Of a stretch of 64,000 nt of DNA, positions 57,356-64,000 are shown in pieces. How positions within the stretch are numbered: position 1 is the first letter of the stretch; each line of letters opens with the position of its first letter. A model generated the notes under the pieces. It was given only the letters and a program-made list of their open reading frames with translations, was not told the DNA's origin and did not search any database. This stretch comes from Lwoffella lincolnii (lineage in GTDB: Bacteria > Pseudomonadota > Gammaproteobacteria > Pseudomonadales > Moraxellaceae). The stretch spans positions 1 to 64,000 of the forward strand of contig NZ_MUYT01000008.1 in NCBI RefSeq assembly GCF_002014765.1, given 5' to 3'. The position numbers and the translations under genes were made by a program.

Positions 57356-57553
57356 AAAAGTATGGCATTGCTCATGTATCAAGTTTATCAACAGCTTTAT
57401 TAAAAGTTTTTATTAATGAAAAGTCTTTATTAATAAAAAGGTGCGTGAGAAAGTTATGTAAAAAATTACGTAAAAAAGTTACGTGAGCTTGTCTACATCG
57501 ATAGACCCAACATGATAAAACTTAAAGTCATGAAACCTAAAGTGGAGAACACC

Positions 57554-59074
57554 ATGCAAAATATGAAATGCCCTTATGACCATACCAACTTGACCATGAG
57601 TAATGGCGCGCCTGTTATTGACAACCAAAATTCAATGACCGCAGGTGCAAGAGGGCCGCTGCTTGCCCAAGATTTATGGCTCAACGAAAAACTTGCCGAC
57701 TTTGCCCGTGAGGTCATTCCAGAACGTCGCATGCACGCCAAAGGTTCAGGGGCATTTGGCACATTCACGGTAACCCACGACATCACCCAATACACTCGTG
57801 CTAAGATTTTTAGCGAAGTGGGCAAAAAAACTGAGATGTTCGCTCGTTTTACCACCGTGGCAGGTGAGCGGGGGGCGGCTGATGCTGAGCGTGATATTCG
57901 TGGTTTTGCCTTAAAATTTTATACCGAAGAGGGTAATTGGGACATGGTGGGTAATAACACGCCTGTTTTCTTTTTAAGAGACCCAAAAAAATTCCCTGAT
58001 TTAAATAAAGCGGTCAAACGAGACCCACGCACCAACATGCGTTCTGCCACCAATAACTGGGATTTTTGGACACTACTGCCAGAGGCGTTTCATCAGGTTA
58101 CCATTGTGATGAGCGACCGTGGCATTCCTAAATCTTACCGTCATATGCACGGCTTTGGCTCGCACACTTATAGTTTTATCAATGCTGATAATGAACGCTT
58201 TTGGGTCAAATTTCACTTTCGCACCCAACAAGGCATTGAAAATCTAACCGATGCCGAAGCTGAAATGGTGGTTGGTAAAGACCGTGAGAGCAATCAGCGT
58301 GATTTGTTTGATGCCATTGAGCGTGGCGATTTCCCAAAATGGACAATGTATGTGCAAATCATGCCAGAAACCGATGCCCAAACTGTGCCTTATCACCCAT
58401 TTGATTTAACCAAAGTGTGGCCAAAAGGCGACTATCCGCTCATTGAAGTGGGTGAGTTTGAGTTAAATAAAAACCCTGAAAACTTCTTTTTAGATGTTGA
58501 ACAATCCGCTTTTGCCCCAAGCAACCTAGTCCCGGGTATCAGTGTGTCCCCTGACCGCATGCTTCAAGCACGCCTATTTAACTATGCTGATGCCCAGCGT
58601 TATCGCTTGGGTGTCAATCGTAACCAAATTCCAGTGAATGCCCCACGCTGTCCTGTGTACTCAAACCAAAGAGATGGACAAGGGCGAGTGGGTGATAATT
58701 ATGGCGGACGACCACATTATGAACCAAACAGCTTTGGACAATGGCAAGACCAGCCACACTTGGCAGAACCAGCATTAAAAATTCATGGCGATGCTAAGTT
58801 TTGGGATTATCGTGAGAATGATGATGATTATTTTAGCCAACCCAGAGCCTTGTTTGAGTTGATGAGCGATGAGCAAAAACAGGCGTTGTTTGGTAATACG
58901 GCTCGTGCGATGGGCGATGCCCCTGATTTTATTAAATACCGCCATATCCGTAATTGCGATAAATGCCACCCTGATTATGCCATGGGTGTGGCCAAAGCGT
59001 TAGGCCTTACGGTTGAAGATGCCAAAAATGCCCGTGAGACCGACCCTGCTCGCCATCTGCCCAGCTTTTTATAA
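57554..59074 (+). CDS. katA: monofunctional heme catalase (KatA)
   Basis: Decomposes hydrogen peroxide (506 aa, small-subunit clade 3 size). ATG 57554 is chosen because GTGGAGAAC stands just upstream; the ATG 14 codons earlier adds a non-conserved segment. Catalytic His in [20 protein letters not shown], Asn in [13 protein letters not shown], proximal heme Tyr in [16 protein letters not shown]. Also [11 protein letters not shown] and [11 protein letters not shown] good terminator follows. No OxyR or Fur site could be assigned with certainty. Confidence 0.96.
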   Translation: MQNMKCPYDHTNLTMSNGAPVIDNQNSMTAGARGPLLAQDLWLNEKLADFAREVIPERRMHAKGSGAFGTFTVTHDITQYTRAKIFSEVGKKTEMFARFTTVAGERGAADAERDIRGFALKFYTEEGNWDMVGNNTPVFFLRDPKKFPDLNKAVKRDPRTNMRSATNNWDFWTLLPEAFHQVTIVMSDRGIPKSYRHMHGFGSHTYSFINADNERFWVKFHFRTQQGIENLTDAEAEMVVGKDRESNQRDLFDAIERGDFPKWTMYVQIMPETDAQTVPYHPFDLTKVWPKGDYPLIEVGEFELNKNPENFFLDVEQSAFAPSNLVPGISVSPDRMLQARLFNYADAQRYRLGVNRNQIPVNAPRCPVYSNQRDGQGRVGDNYGGRPHYEPNSFGQWQDQPHLAEPALKIHGDAKFWDYRENDDDYFSQPRALFELMSDEQKQALFGNTARAMGDAPDFIKYRHIRNCDKCHPDYAMGVAKALGLTVEDAKNARETDPARHLPSFL

Positions 59075-59144
59075 GCCATTGGTCATTCTTTGGTCATTGA
59101 TAACAGGTTAAATCAATGACCAATCATAAATATCAAACAATAAC

Positions 59145-59177
59145 AGCCACCTAAATCACAACATTAGGTGGCTTTTT
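59145..59177 (+). terminator. katA terminator
   Basis: 10-bp perfect stem AGCCACCTAA / TTAGGTGGCT, loop ATCACAACA, then TTTT. Confidence 0.85.
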
Positions 59178-59195
59178 ATCAAGCGTCTTCAATGG

Positions 59196-59225
59196 TTGAA
59201 ACACTGGGTTACAAAGAAGTATAAT
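59196..59225 (+). promoter_or_regulatory. promoter of the GNAT-like gene
   Basis: TTGAAA (59196-59201), 18-base spacer, TATAAT (59220-59225). Five of six -35 and perfect -10; the start codon is 43 bases downstream. Confidence 0.7.
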
Positions 59226-59267
59226 CAAATATGAATCGAAAGAAAGCCACCATTTAAGGACATGAAC

Positions 59268-59540
59268 ATGACCGACATCACGCACAACCACCAAGCCAAC
59301 CGTTTTGAGCTTATCCAAGATGGTCAAACTGCTTATATCAGCTATCAAGCATCAGACGATACTTTGACATATGACCATACCATCGTGCCTGACTTATTAA
59401 GCGGTCAAGGTATTGGCTCACAACTGGTCAAACATGCCCTTGATTATGCTGATGAACAAAACAAAAAAATAATCCCACACTGTTCGTTTGTCGCTCACTA
59501 TATCAACAAGCACCCCAAATATCAAAAATTACTCAAATAA
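59268..59540 (+). CDS. small GNAT-fold protein (YjdJ/COG2388 type)
   Basis: A 90-residue protein of the short GCN5-related N-acetyltransferase group. ATG 59268 chosen because AAGGA stands seven bases upstream (59262 would leave only one base). Family pattern: NRFELIQDGQTAYISYQ, DDTLTYDHTIVPDLLSGQGI, GSQLVKHALDYAD (acetyl-CoA-binding loop), IIPHCSFVAHYINKHPKY. Members may acetylate small metabolites; no substrate is known. It has its own promoter, and phhB follows within 41 bases on the same strand. Confidence 0.85.
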   Translation: MTDITHNHQANRFELIQDGQTAYISYQASDDTLTYDHTIVPDLLSGQGIGSQLVKHALDYADEQNKKIIPHCSFVAHYINKHPKYQKLLK

Positions 59541-59581
59541 CCCACCAACCCACAATAAAAGCAATGCCTTGGAGTTCCTTT

Positions 59582-59896
59582 ATGAGCCACTTAACCGATG
59601 ACCAAGTTGCCTTACAATTACAAGATTTAATGGGTTGGGTCAAAGACGGTAATGCCATCAGCATTACCTATCAATTTGCTGACTTTGTGCAAGCCATCAG
59701 CTTTATGACCGAAGTGGCATTTTATGCCGAAAGTTTGGGGCATTATCCCAATTGGCATCATCATTATAATTTGGTAAAAATACAACTCACCACCCACGAT
59801 GTCAATGGCATCACCAGTCATGACATTCGATTGGCAAAAAAAATGCACGACATCGCTCGCACCAAGCGACTGGCAAATGAAGCAAGCGTTGATTGA
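59582..59896 (+). CDS. phhB: pterin-4a-carbinolamine dehydratase
   Basis: Recycles tetrahydrobiopterin after phenylalanine hydroxylation (104 aa). ATG 59582 (MSHLTDDQVALQL) is preferred over an ATG six codons earlier since GGAG lies eight bases before it. Core motif: SLGHYPNWHHHYNLVKIQLTTHD (active His-His pair at HYPNWHHH), then GITSHDIRLAKKMHD. In other genera it pairs with phhA; none is in the window, so the role may be the related RNA-polymerase or pterin function. Cosequential with the GNAT gene. Confidence 0.9.
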   Translation: MSHLTDDQVALQLQDLMGWVKDGNAISITYQFADFVQAISFMTEVAFYAESLGHYPNWHHHYNLVKIQLTTHDVNGITSHDIRLAKKMHDIARTKRLANEASVD

Positions 59897-59965
59897 CACT
59901 TACTTACAAGCACATGTACTTACAAGCACATGCAATGATGGGGTTGGCTAATAAGGTTTAATGGG

Positions 59966-60277
59966 TTATTGACCAATCACCTGCTCATCAATACACTGGT
60001 CAATACATGTGCGTAATTTTTGCCCAGCTCTAAAAGTTACCACACGCCGAGCTGAAATGGTGACTTCTTCGCCCGTTTTCGGATTCCGCCCCCGTCTGGG
60101 CGTTTTGTCTTTTAGCTCAAAATTACCAAAACCAGACAGACGTATGTCTTTGCCTTCAATCAAAATCTCTGCCATCTGTTCAAACACTGTGTTCACCACA
60201 CAACGGGCTTCTTGCTTGGTCAGACCTTGCTCAGACATCAAGCTTTCAATCAAGTCCATCTTTGTTAGGGTGCCCAT
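59966..60277 (-). CDS. ihfA: integration host factor subunit alpha
   Basis: DNA-bending protein, alpha subunit of IHF (103 aa). HU/IHF fold: [38 protein letters not shown], the DNA-inserting arm [19 protein letters not shown] and the alpha-specific GQKLRTCID. The pheT-ihfA order is classic for gammaproteobacteria. Between the two genes lies a 170-base gap with a GCTCTGTTT tandem array (60306-60357). Confidence 0.95.
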   Translation of the reverse strand: MGTLTKMDLIESLMSEQGLTKQEARCVVNTVFEQMAEILIEGKDIRLSGFGNFELKDKTPRRGRNPKTGEEVTISARRVVTFRAGQKLRTCIDQCIDEQVIGQ

Positions 60278-60305
60278 GTTAGGATATCCATGTTTGACTT
60301 TGATT

Positions 60306-60357
60306 ACTCTGTTTTTTGCTCTGTTTGCTCTGTTTGCTCTGTTTTTTGCTCTGCTTT
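60306..60357 (-). repeat. GCTCTGTTT tandem array upstream of ihfA
   Basis: Five units, GCTCTGTTT with 9- or 12-base length, from 60306 (ACTCTGTTTTTT), 60318, 60327, 60336 (12 bases) and 60348 (GCTCTGCTTT). They fill the pheT-ihfA spacer just upstream of the ihfA start region. Confidence 0.85.
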
Positions 60358-60447
60358 ATCATTGATATGTTGCCATATGTTAATTGCCATGATGTTGCTT
60401 ATCAAAAGTTAATATCAACCTTGCAAAAAGTTAATGCAAGGTTAAGG

Positions 60448-62892
60448 TTAGCTGTCTCGCAACACTGCTTGATGCTCTTTTATCAACGCTTCCACAACGG
60501 TTTGTGTTAAGGTGGCTACTGACACATCATCTAGCGTATTATTGATGTCTTGATACACTAAGGCAAACGCCAATGAACGTTGCCCTGTTGGCACATGTTC
60601 ACCTGCGTAAACATCAAATAACCAAGAATCCACCAACAATTCTCCTGCTGACTGTCTGATGGTGTCAGTTAATGACTGTAAGGCAATGTCTGCATTCACT
60701 AAGATGGCAATATCACGCCGTACTTGGGGAAATTTGCTTAAAGGAGTGATGTGGATGGTGTCTTTGCCAAACTCAATCAATGCATCACTTGCCAGCTGTG
60801 CCACCCATGTGGTTGGTAAATCCAGAGCATTGGCAATGCTTGGGTGTAGCTGTCCTAACCACCCAATCGCTTGACCATTCACATAGATATCGGCACTCTG
60901 CCCTGGGTGCAAAAATGCCCACTGGCTACGTTGATACATCAGACGTGATGATGTTTCACCATTGTGGCCAGCACCAACATTAACCCAGTTGTTGGGAAGT
61001 AGACGCTCAATGTCATGTTTTAAATCAAAAAAATCCATCGTACGGCTGGTGTTCATGGACGCATTGCGTTCTGATTCTGCCGTACCAACCGCCACCAAGG
61101 CAATGCTTGGCGTTTGCTTCAACTGTGCCACATTCGAACCGACAAAAGTGAGTCCAGTTTCAAAAAGACGCACTCGTGATTGTTGGCGATTTAGATTAAA
61201 CTGCACACTTGGCAGTAGGCTAGACAACAAAGTACGACGCATCACCGCCAAATCACTTGAAATTGGATTGGCAAGTGTCAGCATCGCTCCTAAATCATCA
61301 TCATTGAGTGTTTGCTCAAGCTTGGCATCACTAAAACTAAACGTCACCGCTTCGGCATATCCTGCTTCAACCAAACGCATCTTTAAGTCAAACAACCGAT
61401 CATCATGGTCATCATATCGCATGTTAACCATCAGCCTAGGCAACTGATTGCTGATGTTGTCATAACCATGAATGCGAGCAATCTCTTCAATCAAATCTTC
61501 TGGCAAGCTCAAATCATAACGCCAAGATGGTGGCGTGCATTGCAGATGGGTTTTGTTGTCTGTCACAATAAGCCCAAGTTGCTTTAAAATTCGCTCAATT
61601 TCTGAGCGCTCAATATCAACGCCAAGCAATTTTTGTACTTGCTCTAATCTTAAATCAATGGCAAGTCGCTTGGGCAGTTTATCTTGCACTTTAACTTCAC
61701 TCACCACACCAAGTTGACCGCCAGCAATGTCTTTGAGTAATTGGACTGCTCGTGATAATGCCATCTGTGGCAACTCAAAGTCTACGCCCCGCTCAAAGCG
61801 TTGTGACGCATCGGTGTGCAAACCAAAGCGACGAGCCCGCCCTGCAACTGCCAATGGGGCAAAAAATGCACTTTCTAGCACCACATTGGTGGTGGTGTCT
61901 GTTACGGCAGTACGTTTGCCCCCCATGATACCAGCCAAGGCAATCGCTCCTTTATCATCAGCTATCACCAACTCATCGCCTGTCAATGTGATGTCATCGT
62001 CATTGAGTAAAGTCAGACGTTCTTGCGGTTTGGCAAGACGTACCACGATTTGTCCGTTAATTTGGTCTTTATCAAAAGCATGTAGAGGCTGACCCAGCTC
62101 CATCAACACATAGTTGGTAACATCTACCAAAAAGTTATGTGTGCGAAACCCAGACTGCAACAAGGCATCTAGCATCCATTTTGGGGTGGCAACATCACGG
62201 TCAATATTCAGCACAGGCTGTGCCAAATATAGGGGGCATTGCTCAATTGCCATCACTTGCACATCTTGGGCATCAGGTAGGATTGGCGTTAGGGTGGTGA
62301 TTTTGGGAACAATCAATGGTAAATTATTAATCACTGCAAGCTCTCGAGCAATGCCACGCACGCTAAAACAATCACCACGGTTGGGCGTGATAGAAATGTC
62401 CAGCACTTGGTTATCTAAGCCCAAATACTCACGAATATCCATGCCAACAGGGGCATCATCTGGCAGGCGCAACAGACCATCTACCCCATCATCGCAATCT
62501 ATCTCACTGCCACCACACAGCATGCCTTGTGATTCAACGCCACGAAGTTTGGATTTTTTGATTTGAAAGGGTTTGCCATTTGATCCATCTGGATTGGGTA
62601 ATTGTGCACCAATGGTTGCCAAAGGGGCTTTCATGCCCACCTGCACATTGGGAGCTCCGCAAACAATTTGTACTTGCTCACTGCCTGTATTGACTTGTGC
62701 AACCTTTAGTTTATCAGCATTTGGGTGTGGTTCAACACTGATGACCTCAGCCACCACCACACCATTAAAATCTTTGGCAACGGCATATTTATCATCAACT
62801 TCCAACCCAGCCATGGTCAGCTGTTCGGCTAAGGCATCACCATCAATATTGGGACTCACCCACTGGCGTAACCAGTTTTCACTAATTTTCAT
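60448..62892 (-). CDS. pheT: phenylalanyl-tRNA synthetase beta subunit
   Basis: Large subunit of PheRS (814 aa; E. coli 795). Order: tRNA-binding OB fold (VVVAEVISVEPHPNADKLKV, about residues 45-65), VCGAPNVQVGMKAP, B3/4 editing domain (YLVDVTNYVLMELGQPLHAFD-type, FLVDVTNYVLMELGQPLHAF), the SQRFERGVD motif, B5 (RIHGYDNI), and a C-terminal FDX-ACB anticodon domain (FPQVRRDIAILV, LFDVYAGEHVPTGQRSLAFA). It follows pheS by 90 bases. Confidence 0.97.
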   Translation of the reverse strand: MKISENWLRQWVSPNIDGDALAEQLTMAGLEVDDKYAVAKDFNGVVVAEVISVEPHPNADKLKVAQVNTGSEQVQIVCGAPNVQVGMKAPLATIGAQLPNPDGSNGKPFQIKKSKLRGVESQGMLCGGSEIDCDDGVDGLLRLPDDAPVGMDIREYLGLDNQVLDISITPNRGDCFSVRGIARELAVINNLPLIVPKITTLTPILPDAQDVQVMAIEQCPLYLAQPVLNIDRDVATPKWMLDALLQSGFRTHNFLVDVTNYVLMELGQPLHAFDKDQINGQIVVRLAKPQERLTLLNDDDITLTGDELVIADDKGAIALAGIMGGKRTAVTDTTTNVVLESAFFAPLAVAGRARRFGLHTDASQRFERGVDFELPQMALSRAVQLLKDIAGGQLGVVSEVKVQDKLPKRLAIDLRLEQVQKLLGVDIERSEIERILKQLGLIVTDNKTHLQCTPPSWRYDLSLPEDLIEEIARIHGYDNISNQLPRLMVNMRYDDHDDRLFDLKMRLVEAGYAEAVTFSFSDAKLEQTLNDDDLGAMLTLANPISSDLAVMRRTLLSSLLPSVQFNLNRQQSRVRLFETGLTFVGSNVAQLKQTPSIALVAVGTAESERNASMNTSRTMDFFDLKHDIERLLPNNWVNVGAGHNGETSSRLMYQRSQWAFLHPGQSADIYVNGQAIGWLGQLHPSIANALDLPTTWVAQLASDALIEFGKDTIHITPLSKFPQVRRDIAILVNADIALQSLTDTIRQSAGELLVDSWLFDVYAGEHVPTGQRSLAFALVYQDINNTLDDVSVATLTQTVVEALIKEHQAVLRDS

Positions 62893-62982
62893 CGTTGAGT
62901 TTCTCTAAATTTGTTCATTTTAAGATAATTATTTAAGGTGATTGTTTAAGGTGATTGTTTAAGGTGATTATCCTTTTAAACA

Positions 62983-64000
62983 CTAAGCAAACTGCCTTAA
63001 AAATCTTAAGTCATTTTGATAAAACAATCGTAAGTCATCAATGCCATAATACAGCATGGCAAATCGCTCAATGCCCATACCAAAGGCAAAGCCTGAATAC
63101 ATATCTGAATCAATGCCACAATTTTTTAACACTTGCGGATGCACCATGCCACAGCCCATCACCTCTAACCATTTGCCACTGGCAGATAAAATATCCACCT
63201 CCGCTGATGGTTCGGTAAATGGGAAAAACGACGGACGAAAACGCACACTGACTTCTTTGGCAAAAAAGGCATTCAAAAATTCATGAATAACCCCTTTTAA
63301 CTCAGCAAAGTTACTGTTTTCACTCACCATTAAGCCCTCAAGCTGATGAAACATCGGTGAATGTGTTTGGTCATAATCATGACGATACACACGCCCAGGG
63401 CAAATGATGCGAATGGGCGGTGTGCTGTTTTGCATTGTGCGTATCTGTACGTTACTGGTATGGGTGCGTAACAAATAATGGGCATCAAAATAAAAGGTAT
63501 CGTGCATGGCACGAGCAGGGTGATGCTCAGGAATGTTCAATGCCTCAAAATTATAATAGTCATTCTCCACTTCAGGGCCTGTCGCCACGCTAAAGCCTGC
63601 TTGCTTAAAAAACTGTTGCATGCGTCTGGCAGTCAGCGTGATGGGGTGTAATTGTCCACGTTCACGCCCACGAGCTGGCAGTGTGATGTCCACGCTTTCT
63701 TGCGTTAATTTACGTTGTAAGGTAATGGCATCTAGTGTTTGTTTTTGTTCATCAAGTGCTTGCTGAATGTCGCTGCGTAGCTGATGTAACCATTGTCCAT
63801 AGTTTTTTTTGTCATCAGCAGACAGCTTGCCCATTTGTTTTGACCATGTGGTGATATGGCTTTTTTTACCTGTCAATATGACACGCACTGTTTGCAAATC
63901 CTGTGGATTGGTTGTTGTGTTAATCAAAACTTGAGCATCTTGGCTAAATTTATCAAACTGCTCTTGATTTAAATCGGTCAAGGTATCGGAATATGCTTCT
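62983..64000 (-). CDS. pheS: phenylalanyl-tRNA synthetase alpha subunit (5' end beyond window)
   Basis: Catalytic subunit of PheRS. Motifs: VRVILTGKKSHI in the coiled-coil N-terminal part, GRERGQLHPITLT, motif 2 region RTHTSNVQIRTMQNS, FHQLEGLMVS, FPFTEPSAEVD and the final GMGIERFAMLYYGIDDLR. The frame is open to the end of the window; an in-frame TTG at 63981 is the only start inside and is probably not the true one, since the codons before it (EAYSDT) still read as coding. Followed by pheT, as usual. Confidence 0.95.
   Translation of the reverse strand, partial: EAYSDTLTDLNQEQFDKFSQDAQVLINTTTNPQDLQTVRVILTGKKSHITTWSKQMGKLSADDKKNYGQWLHQLRSDIQQALDEQKQTLDAITLQRKLTQESVDITLPARGRERGQLHPITLTARRMQQFFKQAGFSVATGPEVENDYYNFEALNIPEHHPARAMHDTFYFDAHYLLRTHTSNVQIRTMQNSTPPIRIICPGRVYRHDYDQTHSPMFHQLEGLMVSENSNFAELKGVIHEFLNAFFAKEVSVRFRPSFFPFTEPSAEVDILSASGKWLEVMGCGMVHPQVLKNCGIDSDMYSGFAFGMGIERFAMLYYGIDDLRLFYQNDLRFLRQFA

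Larger units (their letters stand above)
57080..57553. other. ettA / katA divergent regulatory region
   Basis: About 470 bases. Contains a 15-bp tandem repeat (57174-57233), a sigma70-like promoter (57327-57355), a 17-bp duplication (TTTATTAATRAAAAG type, about 57405-57440), three copies of an AAAGTTAYGTAAA-like element (57449-57486) and a small inverted repeat GTCTA/TAGAC (57491-57506). The plus-strand frame through the repeat (57071-57403) is not credible as a gene. Confidence 0.5.

Noticed and set aside
57071..57403. 110-codon plus-strand frame across the ettA/katA gap
   Set aside because: It overlaps the ettA 5' end, its repeated segment only translates the 15-bp tandem repeat, and it shows no ribosome-binding site or family features.
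60306..60357. Possible phase-variable contingency locus at ihfA
   Set aside because: Units are 9-12 bases with variable length and lie outside the coding region; no direct evidence of on/off switching.

Overview
The window is a piece of a Moraxellaceae chromosome, most likely a capsule-bearing Moraxella species. I base this on the overall character of the proteins (Moraxella/Acinetobacter-like housekeeping genes), the moderately AT-rich DNA, and gene order typical of gammaproteobacteria (lepA-lepB-DUF4845-rnc-era-recO-pdxJ; pheS-pheT-ihfA; pnp next to rpsO). The species is an inference; no 16S rRNA gene is present. Nearly all of the window is ordinary core chromosome. The accessory parts are a capsule-export operon and three decayed IS200/IS605 relics.

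Layout. 1-363: 3' end of a truncated IS605-type tnpB. 741-4064 (minus): apbE, nhaD and nqrM, a sodium and flavin cluster that serves the Na+-translocating NADH:quinone reductase and Na+ expulsion. 4484-10568 (plus): a complete oligopeptide ABC importer oppABCDF. 10610-13841 (minus): parE, a Uma2-family protein and a YqiA-like esterase. 14144-15493 (plus): an AI-2E-family permease. 15582-19326 (minus): pnp, rpsO, a tiny acidic protein and a DJ-1/PfpI protein. 19591-21465 (plus): uvrC. 21737-28475 (minus): a hypothetical, fabF, anmK, a glycine-zipper lipoprotein, hemA and a TauE/SafE permease. 28670-29145: second IS605 relic. 29182-32937: an MliC-like lipoprotein, pyrE (minus), ampD and murJ. 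32992-39949 (minus): pdxJ, recO, era, rnc, a DUF4845 protein, lepB and lepA, read in the order lepA to pdxJ. 40080-48292 (minus): kpsM-kpsT-kpsE-kpsD-kpsC-kpsS, a group 2/3-type ABC-dependent capsule export and Kdo-linker module without any repeat-unit biosynthesis genes. 48467-49513 (minus): an unknown membrane protein. 49545-49780: third IS605 relic. 50121-50986 (minus): tRNA-Met(CAT), RNase P RNA and a YfhL-type ferredoxin. 51085-64000: coaD, an unknown membrane-anchored protein, topA, ettA, catalase, a small GNAT-like protein, phhB, ihfA, pheT and pheS (the last running off the window).

How the genes fit together. KpsMT forms the inner-membrane capsule exporter, KpsE and the KpsD-like protein carry polymer across the periplasm and outer membrane, and KpsC and KpsS build the poly-Kdo lipid linker; the serotype-specific genes must lie elsewhere. 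The opp operon has a hairpin after oppA that probably keeps the binding protein in excess over the permease. ApbE attaches FMN to NqrB/NqrC and NqrM is needed to mature the same complex, so their grouping with the NhaD Na+/H+ antiporter is functionally coherent.

A genome-wide habit visible here is short tandem duplication (units mostly 15, 16, 18 or 20 bp), both between genes and inside them. Inside genes it accompanies Asn/His/Gln/Asp-rich insertions or tails in conserved proteins (NhaD, FabF, AnmK, HemA, RecO, Era, CoaD). I also see good candidate operators: an 18-bp FabR/DesT-like palindrome upstream of fabF, and a perfect 18-bp palindrome between pyrE and ampD. I did not find a clearly new multi-gene system, CRISPR array, prophage or toxin-antitoxin locus.
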